From NCBI GenBank assembly GCA_004335635.1, contig QAXH01005994.1:3265-48933 (forward strand): a stretch of 45,669 bases of DNA. The letters are read 5' to 3'. The notes under the pieces were generated by a model that worked only from the letters and a program-made list of their open reading frames with translations, made no database searches and had not been told where the DNA came from. The DNA is from Chloromonas sp. AAM2 (taxonomy: Eukaryota > Chlorophyta > Chlorophyceae > Chlamydomonadales > Chlamydomonadaceae). A program made the position numbers and the translations under genes. Positions 19,901 through 31,427 of the stretch are shown here, in pieces. Position 1 is the first letter of the stretch. Every line of letters starts with the position of its first letter.

Positions 19901-22900
19901 NNNNNNNNNNNNNNNNNNNNNGAGGGCGAGTGGGCTGAGGGCGAGTGGGCTGAGGGCGAGTGGGCTGAGGGCGAGTGGGCTGAGGGTGAGTGGGCTGAGG
20001 TGAGGGCGAGTGGGCTGAGGGCGAGTGGGCTGAGGGTGAGTGTGCTGAGAATAATCAACGCGCATCAGTCAAGGGGGGTACACAAGACAGATGTGATTGT
20101 AAGCGAATGTGAGCGACCGCTTTCTGAGCCATGCAGTCCATGCATCATGTGTCTGCAGGAACCCACCAACCACTTGGATCTTCATGCGGTGCTGTGGCTA
20201 GAAGAATACTTGCTCAAGTGGGTGGCGACAGTGTCCTAGTTTGGGCCGAGTTCAGGGAGATACTTGTAATCATGGCTTGCCACAAAGCCCATCCCAACGC
20301 GTAGACATGGAAGAGATAATCGTTCAGAGTCTTGGGGTTGGGTTCAATTCAGGAGCAAATGGTAAGGTTGGACTTTTTGGGGGGGCGTCTGGCCGCACAA
20401 TGAAACTTACGTTGTGTATCTCATGCTTTTGATGGGTCGCGCCTTTTAGGTTCCCGTGTTTAGGTTCTCTGATGTTCTCTGACCTCCGGAGCATGTTCAA
20501 TCTCATTGTATGATTTCATGTCATGTGCATTGTTGCTTGCGCTGGCAGGTGGCCCAAGACGCTCATGGTGGTGAGCCACGCGCGTGAGTTCCTCAACGCC
20601 GTGTGCACCGACATACTGCACCTGCACTCGCAGAAGATGACGGTCTACAAGGTGTGGGCATGACTGCCTGGCTGAGGGCTGTGGCACATGAGGGGACACT
20701 ATCGTGATGTGTACCGCAGGAGCGTTCTGTACCTGTTTACATCAGAAAGCCGTCAAAGCGCACAAAACAAAAGGGGTGCCTTGCCGTGATCTTGTAGCGT
20801 GACGCTGTATAAGAATGAAAAGATGAGATACTGTGTAACAGTACTACTGACTGAGTATCACCTTAAGGGAGTGATGTCCCACCTGTCCTATACCAGGTAC
20901 AAGGATTGTTTGCTCATGTGCTGCAAGACGTGTTGTTCGCTGTTTTTGATTCTGTGTGAGGCTTGTTGTGGCCGCCTGCACACCTCTGATGTGCCTCCCA
21001 TCTCATCTTCTACAAACCACGGGCAAGTTGCCCTTGCATGTCTGGCAGATGCCATGTCCCGCAATACGATTCAACTCAACTCAATACGTCCTGCCCACTG
21101 CAGGGCAACTACGACACGTTTGAGCGCACCATGGCCGAGCGGCTGAAGAACGCCAAGAAGGCCGCTGAGGCACAGGACCTCAAACGAAAGCACATCCAGT
21201 CATTCATTGACAGGTTCAGGTGGGACCGATTGCCGTGCATGTGGGCCTTGGGCGCTGTACACTGTGCCATGATAACAGTCCCTTGAGCTTGCCACTTGGC
21301 TTTTAGCTTGTGTTTGCTTTTGTTATCTGATTGTTGGCGATCCGAGCACTGCTCTAGTAGGTCTGGCTAGAACGGCTTCCAGGCAGCTACACGGCTGGCA
21401 CCAGGTACTCACTCGTGTTCAATCGTGCGCAGTGACCAACACAACTCCTGGCACCGGGTGCAACATCCCTGCTGCCCTGCGCACACACAGGTTCAACGCC
21501 AATCGGGCCGCCTTAGTCCAGTCGCGCATCAAAGCCCTCGAGCGACTGGCAGACGTGGAGGTCATGGAAACCGACCCCGAGTACATTTTCAAGTGAGCCA
21601 CGTGGCCAGAAACTGCATTGAAACAGCACTTAAATCCACTTGACTAGCAACACAAGCTCATCTTCAAGTGCGTCACGTGGCTGATTTAGGGCTAGTCAAC
21701 GCCAAAACACCGCATGAGTGGCTGCGATTTCAACTCCTCGACACAGCAACGTTTGGCCATGACTGGTCTTGGAACGTTCCTTTTCTCATGATTTCCCGTG
21801 ATGAGCTACCAATGACCATGGCGCCATGGGCAACGCGTCTGGCAGGCTCGCATGCTGCAAAACCACTTGACTCGCAGACTCAGCCATGTACTGTCCAATG
21901 GCCGCTTGCAGATTTCCAGACCCCGGGGAGGCGATCAATCCACCCATTATCAGTTTCAACGACGTTTCCTTCAACTACCCAGGTGAGCTCAGGCTTGACA
22001 CACAGCTTATCCTGGCTTGATATCTATGTTGGTTGTCAGGCAGCCCCACATCAAGGCTGATGATGCGCATGACGATGATGAGGATGATGAGATGACAATG
22101 ATGACAATGATGACGATGATGACATGACAATGATGACATGACGATGATGACGATGATGAGATGACGATGGTATGTGTTGTACCTGGTTAGTGCTGGATTT
22201 GGCCGTGACAGGGTCGCAACCAGCAACAGCATGCTCACCCTGCTGGTGCGTGCAGGCGGCCCCACGCTGTTCCGCAACTTGAACTTCGGTCTGGATCTGG
22301 ACAGCCGGTTCGCAATTGTGGGGCCCAACGGCATTGGCAAGGTGCGCAGGAGGAACCTCGGAGTGTTTGGCATGGCACGATGATTTGTCAACAGACACTG
22401 CTGTGATTATGCGTTCAGGGAATACTTTTCAAACCTGTGGAATTTGGGGCGGATAAGGTCTAGGGTTGCGACCTTCACTAGCAAGGAACAACACAACTCA
22501 CCACTGGTCCAGAACCTGCTAGTTTATTGTGAGTTTGCTTGAGTAAGCATTGAATTGTTGCATGTGTGAGAGTAAACTAGAGCTCGATCGTGAGGCTGTA
22601 ATGCTGTTAAGAGTCAAATGGCCTCTCTCAGTTTGTTCAAGAACCTGGAACACCGCTTCAGTCATGTTGTGTTGCATATTGTTTCTTTTCGGTCGTAGTC
22701 CACTCTGCTGAACCTGATCAGCGGCTACTTGGAGCCCTCGGTGGGACTCATCACACGGAACTCCAAGGTGAGGGCGTCAGGGCTAGGTTCAAGCATAACA
22801 TAAGGGTAAAGGGTGCTCATATGGGGGTTATTTGTAGGGATTCTCTTTCTGGGGCTTATCATAACTCTTATGGAGCCTTTGTTTAGGAGTTAGCTTGTAT

Positions 22901-23946
22901 CGAGATTAGGCCGTGACACAACGACCTGCCAGAGCAGTACCACAAAGTTAAGCGGCATTACATAATCCTATAAGAGACACTCTTACATAACATAATCCAG
23001 GGGACATAATCCAGGGTATGGACGATTGTTTGTGACAAGCATGCTTCGACTTTCAACGCATGCATCGACTTTCACACATGCTTCAGGTGCGCCTGGCCAC
23101 CTTCTCCCAGCACCACGTGGACGGCATGGACCTGGCGCTGTCGCCCCTGGCAGCCATGAAGATAGCGTACCCCCTGGTCAAGGTGGGAGCTTAGTGGGTG
23201 AACACCGGGTAAACCTTGCATCGTACTGGGCAACAGCAGCAAAAGAAGCAACAGCAGCAGGAGCAGCAGCAGCAGCAGCAGCAGCAGCTTTTTCAAACAT
23301 GTTGTACCCTCCGGTTGGGTACAACACTGTTCAGACATTGTGAGGAACGTGTGTGGTTAAACACTCTGTACCTTTTGATCAAAATGAGGTGCCCCTGATA
23401 GCCAGCCATGAGTCATGGACATGTCTGACGGTTCAAGTGAGAACACATCTACACATAGGTGACACACGCCACATTGCCATGGTGACAGGCGGCATATGCC
23501 TTCGGCAACGGACTGGTTGGCTTGTCCATCCCTGGCGGTTGACACACTCGACCATCTCGGCTGCTTTGTGCAGGACGACTTGTTGCGTGGCCACCTGGGC
23601 AGCTTCGGCCTGCCCCAGGAGCTGGCAGAGAAGCCCATGTACCAACTCAGCGGCGGGCAAAAGAACAGGGTGGCGTTCGCGAAGGTGGGCGCAGGGGAGC
23701 GCACTGAGAGGGCAGTGGGCGCGTGGGCCCACATGGGAGACGGAGTTCTCAGGCGAGACAGGGGAGCGGAAAGACAGGAGGTTCCAGAGGCACAGCACCT
23801 GGCGTCAAATACATGGGGCCAGCAATGGGGCACGGGGGCACAAACGCACTTGCCCTTCCGCCCTTGCCCTTGCTGAGCAGTCCTCCCCAGACTGAAGGCC
23901 GTGTATAACACACACACACGCACACACACACACACACACACACACG

Positions 23947-23980
<34 letters not shown>

Positions 23981-25504
23981 GGCACTTGAGAGGACCCGCT
24001 GGGCGATGTCGCAGAAGACTTAGTCAACCGACACACGTTCCACAGCACACGCCACAACCCAATGACGTCAGGCACGTGCCAGCGGGCCGCATGGGCCATG
24101 GCATGACGGCCCGCTAGGGTATGACCAATCGACGGATGACCTGGGCCAATCAAGCATCATGATGATTGTCAGCATTTTCAGATTGTCTGGATCAATTCAA
24201 GAACGCGTCAGTGACTGTGCGCAGTGCAGACGTCCTCTTCTTTGCTTTAACGATGGATGACCCACCTGCCTGTGCACGTGTTCAGATGACCTGGACCAAG
24301 CCCCACATCCTGCTCCTAGACGAGCCCAGCAACCATCTGGACATTGATGCGTGCAACGCGCTGATTGAAGGGCTGGCCACATTCAAGGGAGGGGTGCTCA
24401 TGGTAAGTTTCTGGAATGAGTGAGAGGAGTGACAGGTTGCGTGAAGACTGGGAAAAATGAGACGAGTGAGAGAATGATGAAAGGCCAAGTGCTCATACAT
24501 CGTCTGGGTGCCTGGTGATTTATGAAAACCAAGGACTGTGGCAGACAGTTTTCAATCATCCTAGGCTGTTATCCTGGCCCTCTGTGATCCAGAGGAGTGA
24601 CGGCCAGCAGCAGGCACAGCTGATACTTTGGTAGGGATTCAGTCAATTGTTGATGATGGCGCTTGAACTGAGTGGAGGTGGGAAGCTTGATGGGTGGGTT
24701 GGTTGGTTGTGCCTTTGCACACTCGCTTCTGCAATTTTTCCCTTCTGCGCCCGATTGCACTCATGTTCTCTGCCAACCATGCTAACAGGTGTCACATGAT
24801 CAGTTCCTGATCGAGGCCACGGTGGATGAACTGTGGATGTGCGAGAACGGCAGCGTCACACCTTGGAGAGGGACATTCCAGGAGTACAAGGTGCGGCTCG
24901 CATAAGCTGACACTGACATACAGCTCGTGAGAGCCAAGATAAGAGTCAGCGGGGATATGCAGTGTTGTGCTGCAGGGCGGCGTGTCGTAGCTTGGTGCTG
25001 TTCTTGCTTCGTAGGCGTAGTGGGACACGCCCACACGCCTGATTAAGACTTGCCTGCTGCCACTCTGCCAGGCCTTTACCTCGGTTGAGGTTGCTTGGGT
25101 TTGTGATCGCCACCTTGGGTTTGTGATCGACACCTTAGGTTTGTGATCGCCTCTGGCCAACTGTTCAATAGGGGTTCACGACAGGTGATGTCAGTTGAGA
25201 TATGCGCCAGTTTGCAGCTGATGTAGACACTTCCATGCACACATACGCATGTGGCAACTAAGGCATGGCGGGTATGCCACATGGGGCTGGAAAGACACCA
25301 GAACGTAGCTGTACACACCTCGTAACAGTCCATGTCATGTGACGACAGGAAAAGTATAGCAACGTTTTCAACTGACAGTGCAAGAACTGGTGCTGTTTCT
25401 TTTCCTCACACTGATGACACTCCATCGTCATGTGTTTGCTAAGTAACGCAACCTGCTGTTTTTTTTGTGTGCAGAATCGCCTCAAGACCTTGTCACGTGC
25501 CTAA
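13926..25504 (+). CDS. ABCF3: ABCF subfamily ATPase, GCN20/ABCF3 type
   Basis: Soluble twin-cassette ABC protein with no membrane domain; relatives act with GCN1/GCN2 on ribosomes. The model has 23 exons, all phases fit, 765 aa: 13926-13991, 14138-14224, 15067-15139, 15573-15688, 15986-16099, 16724-16922, 17351-17466, 17877-17951, 18295-18532, 18861-18955, 19344-19400, 20159-20217, 20549-20651, 21104-21219, 21491-21592, 21912-21982, 22256-22341, 22699-22767, 23087-23182, 23574-23684, 24286-24402, 24789-24890, 25475-25504. The N-terminus has [10 protein letters not shown] as in plant ABCF3. NBD1: Walker A G-R-N-G-T-G-K-T (214-221), signature F-S-G-G-W-R (388-393), Walker B L-L-L-L-D-E-P-T-N-H-L-D, switch V-V-S-H-A. 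NBD2: G-P-N-G-I-G-K-S-T (585-593), L-S-G-G-Q (671-675), [11 protein letters not shown] (Glu696), V-S-H-D. A Pro/Thr/Ser-rich linker of about 50 residues in exon 9 is longer than in the plant protein as I recall it. The assembly gap is in intron 11 and removes no coding sequence. Confidence 0.96.
14743..14840. repeat. 22-bp minisatellite in ABCF intron 2
   Basis: About 4.5 near-identical copies of CAGTTGCAGGCCTGACATTC plus two bases. Confidence 0.9.
15274..15475. repeat. 14-bp minisatellite in ABCF intron 3
   Basis: About 14 copies of CCTCCAGCAGCACG with C/T and G/A variants. Open in several frames on both strands only because the unit has no stops. Confidence 0.9.
16587..16690. repeat. GATGGY hexamer array in ABCF intron 5
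   Basis: Roughly 17 copies of GATGGT/GATGGC ending about 35 bp before the acceptor of exon 6. Confidence 0.9.
17943..17999 (+). repeat. 19-bp triplication spanning the exon 8 donor
   Basis: The last 9 bp of ABCF exon 8 and the first 10 bp of intron 8 recur twice more, each copy keeping GG/GTAAGC or GG/GTAGGC. Three potential donors therefore lie 19 bp apart; only the first keeps the frame to exon 9. Confidence 0.85.
18999..19045 (-). repeat. Dispersed element family 2, copy in ABCF intron 10
   Basis: TACATCAGGGGCGGCTCACAT followed by CACTGAGCGC resembles the complement of 28,540-28,580, with several changes. Confidence 0.5.
19611..20050. repeat. 15-bp minisatellite with 241-base assembly gap
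   Basis: Units of GGGCTGAGGGCGAGT type on both sides of a run of N (19,681-19,921) in ABCF intron 11. The gap size is not reliable: an array like this is where short-read assemblies fail. No exon appears to be missing, since exons 11 and 12 join in phase within Walker B. Confidence 0.95.
22068..22167. repeat. GATGAT/GATGAC-rich array in ABCF intron 16
   Basis: Imperfect ATG/ATGAC repeat close to the start of intron 16. Confidence 0.8.
23231..23288. repeat. CAG trinucleotide array in ABCF intron 19
   Basis: Interrupted then pure (AGC)n run, intronic. Confidence 0.9.
23851..23978 (+). mobile_element. SINE-like family 1 copy with CA-repeat tail
   Basis: Core CCCTTGCTGAGCAGTCCTCC then GACTGAAGGCC, as in the element at 8,037-8,187 and in the same orientation, here followed by a (CA)n tail of about 70 bp instead of (AAC)n. 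Lies in ABCF intron 20. The 5' boundary and target duplication are not clear. Confidence 0.6.
25094..25150. repeat. 23-bp triplication in ABCF intron 22
   Basis: Three copies of a unit containing GGTTTGTGATCGCCACCTT, with small changes. Confidence 0.8.
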
Positions 25505-25871
25505 CATGCCCAGCCCCCTTGATCTTCCGACTCCTCATGTCGGCAGCCGCAGCTGTTGTGAAATATGGGTCTGAATTCCTCCATACGGTCCGGTTCTCCA
25601 TAGGTGTGCACTGCAACATCCATCGCACAGTCAAAGGTCTGCACAAAGCTCTGCACAACCAACACTATGCATACTAATCAGCAGCAAGGCATACGCAGAA
25701 ATGCTTCTGCAGTCGCACCACTTGCTCTGTCCAGAGCAGAAAGGCACAGCTTGTTTCTCAGATGTGTTTGTTTGTTTGTTTGTTCTTCCAGTCATAGCAC
25801 TTGCAACATGCCAGAGCCAATTCAAAGTGGAATGCTGGCAGTTGACACAGGGCGTTCCAGTCTTTGAACAC

Positions 25872-25900
25872 AAGTTTGCCAGTTCTGGGACAATTCCTGT
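25872..25900 (+). repeat. 29-bp dispersed motif, copy 2
   Basis: Identical to 11,722-11,750. It lies 370 bp downstream of the ABCF stop codon, in non-coding sequence. Confidence 0.7.
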
Positions 25901-26205
25901 GGACTGACACTGGTGTCGATGCTGTTATGTGTGAGTTCAGTCTCACCTGGTAGTCACATGCGGTGCTGATGCGTGTGTTTTTTTGGTTCAGTGCAGTATA
26001 AAACAGCAAGCCAAAGCTTATGGCGTAGATGGGTTGATGGGTTCCTTTAGCCATGGCACTTGCAGCAACATACCAGAGGCGTATCAAGACGAAGGTTGAC
26101 ACAGGCATTTCACTCTTACAGCACGTGGCTTGCAACTTTCCACATCCCCTCCAAGAACTTTCTCGCTATCAATGACCGCATGCTCTGTGGTCGCAGCCAT
26201 GTGAG

Positions 26206-26210
26206 TGTAA
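26206..26210 (+). terminator. Candidate TGTAA polyadenylation signal for ABCF3
   Basis: First TGTAA found on the plus strand after the ABCF stop, about 700 bp downstream. Weak evidence by itself. Confidence 0.3.
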
Positions 26211-26776
26211 TGGAAACGCTTATGGCGTCGAACTGAAGCTCCGTCACGATGTTGAGAAATGTAGGTTGAGGCAAAAGACTTGACACATTATGCCGGTCCA
26301 CAGCTCGAGTTGCTGATTATAAACCAGGGGCTGCAAATTCGTTGGACGAGTTAGACTCTGGACATGGTCTTGTCTGGGTCAAGTCCTCACAGAATTGCAT
26401 GTGTTTTGCTGCCGAGGATGCCCACAATTTCGACCGGGTTCTCAGTAAATGTGAGACACAGCTGCCCTGCTATGGAAGCCCAATTGCCGGACCTGATCTA
26501 TACAAGGAGCGCAAGGAAGACGGATTTCATGAGCACTGTATTGGCACCACCTGCGAGGCAGCACTGTATGGCAAGAAGCAGCGCCTCAGAAGCTCTAATA
26601 GGCACTAACACCGGCAATAATGATAATATGCGAACCCGCTGACATGTCTGTGCGCAGTCCAGCAGTAGGCAGTCCATCAGTTGGTATGCCTTGGCTCTAT
26701 CAGCCTGAGAGGGCTGGCTGAGCTGGATGCGGACTATCCCAGGAGTATGCAGTAGCAGCAAGTAGTACCCATCTGA

Positions 26777-27980
26777 TTTTTACATGAGGGCCAGCCCGTC
26801 CAACCTACAAGTGAAGGGGATTGCGACACCCCGCGATAGTAATGGTGGTGGTCACCCCTCGAGGTGCTATCCTGACCGCAAACCTCGCTAAAATTGCAAG
26901 CGATGTCAAGACACCGCAACACCAAGGAAACTTCTGTTGAAATCAACTGTCAACAAGTTGCAGCGTTCTGCTGAAACTGATCGATGGTCATGGGAGCGTG
27001 GAAATCCTTCCAGTCTGCAGCCCTTGTCTTTGACGCCTTGACGGTACCTGTTGCGACAACATGATGCCACAGCGTGCAACATTCACGACGAGAGCCTCGG
27101 AGTGGATTCTTGGCCGCAGGGTGCATCGTCCTATCACCGGTTGATGGACCGTCATCAGCCCATCAGAGCGCGTAGACTCGAGACCCGCAAAGCAGGGACG
27201 GTTCCAAACAGCCTTGTGCAACCCTGCCCTGCAATGCAAAATCGCCATGATGGGATGTGATGCAATACGCGGACGTAATTCTTGCGCGCGAGGCCTTCGG
27301 CTGTTCATCTCATGTGCAACGCCCCAGGATTGAGCAACAGGCCCCAGGACGCCCTGGACGTCCGTTACTGAGCGTTACAAGCGTTGCACATGAGAGGAAC
27401 AGCCGAAGGCCTCGCGCGTCGGCCAAGAATCACGTCCGAGCATTGCATCACATCCCATCATGGCGATTTTACATTGCAGGGCACGGTCGCACAAGGCTGT
27501 TTGGAGCCGTCTCCGCTTTGCGGGTCTCGAGTCTACGCGCTCTGATGGGCTGATGACGGTCCATCAACCGGTTGATCCTGCTGATAGGACGATGCACCCT
27601 GCGGCCAAGAATCCACTCCGAGGCTCTCGTCGTGATGTTGCACGCTATGACATCATGTTGTCGCAACATGCACCTGCAGGGAAGGTACCGTCAAGGCGTC
27701 AAAGACAAGGGCTGCAGACTGGAAGGATTTCCACGTTCCCATGACCATCGATTAGTTTCAGCAGAACGTTTCAAGTTGTTGGCAGTTGATTTCAACAGAA
27801 GTTTCCGTGGTGTTGCGGTGTCTTGACATCGCTTGCAATTGTCAGGCCCAGTTTGGGTCTAGCGAGGTTTGCGGTCAGGATAGCACCTTGAGGGGTGACC
27901 ACCACCATTACTATCGCGGGGTGTCGCAATCCCCTTCCCTTGTAGGTTGGAAGGCTGGAGTCCCTCCCCTCATGTGAAAA
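26777..27980. mobile_element. Foldback (long inverted-repeat) element
   Basis: Two arms of about 545 and 600 bp (26,777-27,322 and 27,381-27,980) are reverse complements of each other, roughly 85-90% identical by eye, separated by a 58-bp loop. The outer ends read TTTTTACATGAGGG and, complemented, TTTTCACATGAGGG. Arms differ by several indels of 10-20 bp, for example an extra 10 bp near 27,575 and about 18 bp near 27,845 in the right arm. No transposase-like coding sequence lies inside. A foldback or very long MITE-type DNA transposon is the best reading; an inverted duplication is the alternative. No target duplication was clear. Confidence 0.85.
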
Positions 27981-30900
27981 TGTCTGTTCTTGGCTTGATT
28001 GCTGAATGCGTTTCCTCTCTTTACCTACCTGGATGGGTGGCAAGCACAACTTGTAAGCTGTGAAACCGAGGTGCCTGCTTTTAGCAGACAGGAGTTGTTA
28101 TGTTTTTTGCAGAGAGGCTATGCTGTACAGAACACAGCAAATCAAGTCAAAGCTGCAGGCAGCCTGCGCCATCCTGTGCTACCCACAGCTAGCCATGACC
28201 ATCCGGCCGGCTTGCTCTCCACCCTAGGAGCTGTCAGGCCCTTGCGCGGTCGCCAACTCATGCCCAGTCTTTGTTGCCCGTTCTTTGTTCCAGCTTTGAA
28301 CCGTCAAACACCTGTCAGCCGTCATAGACACTGGCAGGTTTCAACACGGTTGCCTCTCAGGCCGAGACTTTATTTCTAGCTGCTCCTGCTCAACCGATGT
28401 CTGACAGCCTTTGGCAGTACGCCTTTGTTTGTCCACAGTGCTTTGACTTCTGTGTTCTTTACTCCTTGAGCCTTCTGTTGCTCAGAGTCAGTTAGGGCGG
28501 TATCCAGCCTCGTCTCTTGCATGGCTTGCTAGCGTTCGCGCTCGGTGCATGTGGGCCCCCCTGATGTACTCAATATATACACACACGCAAACTTCTGTCA
28601 GCTCCCAGCTCTGTTTTGTTGGCGTCATCTTCCCAGGTTGGCAAACACACAGCCGTCTCTGTTGCAGAAGTTGCTGTCTTAAGAGGCAGGCTCTTACGCC
28701 TTGCACTCTGTTTCAGTTGGATACCCGGCAGTGCCTTTTCACCCTGCTGGTGACTGTAGTCTGAGACAAAACGCGTTGCTGCAGCTCTTTCGAATTGAAT
28801 GACCTGCTCTCTTGCAGGAGGGTTGGGCTTGACCACCCGGCCTCCTTACTTACGCCGACCGGCGTCCCCTTTCTTTTTTTCCTAATGACCTGCTGGCCCA
28901 TCAGCAGCTTACAGCAAAATGCAAGGCCCTCTGGTCCTGCAGTGCAAAACTGTTCATGTGCAACGCCCATAACCAGCTTGAGGCCATCACATAGCGTCTG
29001 CTCGCCAAACGCAAGTGGGCCCACAGGCAGCAGCTGCTGTTGCAAATTGCCAGTACCACGACTTGCCGCCTGACACCATAGTTGATGTTAGGCAACAACG
29101 TCACAATGACTGGAGCTGACTGAGCACATGTACTACCAGAAGTCTAGTGGTTGAGCAGTTCATTCACCAGCATGATGAAAGCCACTGATGATGACTCTGC
29201 TAACCATAACTTCAGCAGAGCAGAACCAGTTTTGTTACATTGAGAGAAGGCAGGGCTACTTGAGGACGAAGCAGTGGTACCCACCATGAAAGGTCCGATC
29301 AAAATGAGAAAAACGTTCAGTCATTTGTAACTAGTGCCACCACGTGCACAAGGTGTGTCATGGCAGCCTGGGTCATGTCAAAGTGTCACAGTCGAGCATG
29401 ACGAAAACCACTTGTCCTATGTGTGTTGCTCTTGTGTACAAAAAAGGGGAGAGTGATCCCAGAATGAAAGCGCAGCCAGTACAAGCCAGCTGTTCGTTTC
29501 CAACCAAGTCTAAAGCTGGGTGCTACAGTGCTGAATTGGACGTGTTGAATCCTCGTGCCACAGCTGCACAGGGGCGCAATACGAAAACAACTCACGTCCA
29601 GCATCTGCATCTATAAACAGCTATCTGACTGCCAGCCACACAACTCTCCCGCCCACTATATGTTGTATAATATGACAGTACATTGACCCTGATGTGGTGG
29701 AACAAAACAGACTGTCATGCCACGCCTCTGCCAACAGCCACGTATTACCCCAACTCAGCCAGCAACAATTGCACCATGAAATCCAACCCATGGCAAAGAC
29801 AAGTACACCGCAACTTGACAAATACATACACCACGTGTGCACACATCACTTGCACACAACTGCCTATCAGCTGAACCACCAAGACCGGTTTGAAACCGGT
29901 ATCATGTGACACATCAACACGTGCACATGGAGTTCTTCGCATTTGCGCATCATGTGTGTCAGCAATAGGCATCTCACGTCACGTGCTTAAGCACGGGGTA
30001 GTCCATGCCACATGATGACTGCCTTGCAAGTGGAACAGAGTCTGACATTCAAGCCCAAGGGGCATCGTCAACAGGAGTCAGCGGATGGCCCAATCTCGTG
30101 TGCAATGGAATGCCTGACTACAAGGCAACCGTGCAGGTCTCACTCCTGTTTTCTCACATAACACCAGTGCATAAATCGCACTGGCTTGCAGCATGTGGAG
30201 CACAAGCATCCCGTGTCATGATTCAGTGGGATTGCATGTGCCTCGCAGCTTGCACTCTCTTACAGCAGCGCCTGAGGCTGTTGACATATGTCTATTCTCT
30301 CTTGCACAAAGGGCAGGGTTCAACCCGCCTTTGATCCCTTTGCTGTCTTGGCAGAGATCGCCATGCCAGGCCTCGCTAGTCAAGCACAACACCATGATGT
30401 CATTACCCAGCCATCAAAAGCAGCGGCATGACAGTACTCTCTCACTCTCTCTCAGATTCAACGCTCTGCATCAATCCACCACCACCGAGACCATGACCAT
30501 TACGGCCACTTTGATCCGCATTGCAAACTCTGACCAAATGCACGTGAATTGGCTGACCTGGCTGTGGACCAGAGAAACCCAGACCAGCGACCATATGCTG
30601 CACGTGGTCCCACATGTGACCCCATCAGGCTGAATGCAGCATGCGATACACACACACACATACTACCTGACCCTATCTGGCCATTGAAGTGCGAGGTACG
30701 GCGTGCAGGCACACACGATCCTACCGAAGCTACTGCTGCCATTTGAATCAATCAAGCCACATGGCTGGCGGTTTTTCTGTTCCACATACGTAGCACTGCC
30801 TTTAAGGTCGTATGCCAGTTTGCACGGCCAGACCTAGGTGAACGCCAGGAGCAAGTGTTAACTGTGCCTGCAACTCCATGCCTAATCATCTCCTGTGCAA

Positions 30901-31427
30901 CCCACCAATCCCCCACGACCCTACCATGTGATGTAGGTACACCATACAGCAGGTACAAAATTCATGGAGGAAGTGCATGAAAACTCTCAGACCAATCCCC
31001 CAGGAAACAATCGAAGGTGCTGCAGCTGCCGAAACTCCTGACCCGTGGTTTGAAGGGGGCCAAGCTTAGCTGCCATGAGCCTCCCCTCCGACAAAAAGTG
31101 TCAGTTCCTATGTGCCTGCTTCATTGCCTTGGCATATAAAAAGGGTGATCTCCGCGTGCTTGTCAACGTTTGATCGGCAACACAACCTGATGCCAGTGCC
31201 TTCCTGGTTCATGAAACCTTGCCTTATGGTTCATGAAACCTCGCCTTATGGCTGTGGCAAACTGCTCCTGGTGGCTGCAGCACCACCGGCAGTATGACAA
31301 GCTGGCAGACTTGCTTGCGTGCTAACTCATGGGTGTCATCTCTGCCAGCTAAGCACCATCTGCCCCAGCAGAAGTCAGCTGTGTTGCCTGGGCTGCTGCA
31401 TCGCTGAGGAAGTCAGCACGGGGCAGA
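27981..31427. other. Gene-poor interval
   Basis: About 3.4 kb without a recognisable gene. Minus-strand frames at 28,570-29,045 and plus-strand frames near 30,200-30,630 are open but show no family motif or consistent splice chain. A 24-bp duplication (GGTTCATGAAACC...) lies at 31,211-31,246. The right end includes the 3' UTR of the J-domain gene. Confidence 0.35.
28488..28580 (+). repeat. Dispersed element family 2, longest copy
   Basis: Joins the segment shared with 13,015-13,073 to the segment shared (inverted) with 6,590-6,645 and 18,999-19,045, which is what shows these are one family. It is followed by an ATATACACACACA run, a possible simple-repeat tail. Intergenic. Confidence 0.7.

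Larger units (their letters stand above)
25505..26776. other. 3' flank of ABCF gene, no gene seen
   Basis: Contains the 29-bp dispersed motif and two diverged direct repeats of about 70 bp (around 25,793-25,855 and 26,052-26,110), each reading GCACTTGCA...CCAGAG...TTGACACAGG. No exon series was recognised. Confidence 0.4.

Noticed and set aside
19459..20065. Open frames running through the N gap
   Set aside because: They consist of unknown bases and 15-bp minisatellite units within ABCF intron 11.
27561..27585. GGTTGATCCTGC resembling the 5' end of 18S rRNA
   Set aside because: Only about 12 bp match, the flanks do not continue as rRNA, and the stretch belongs to the foldback arm.
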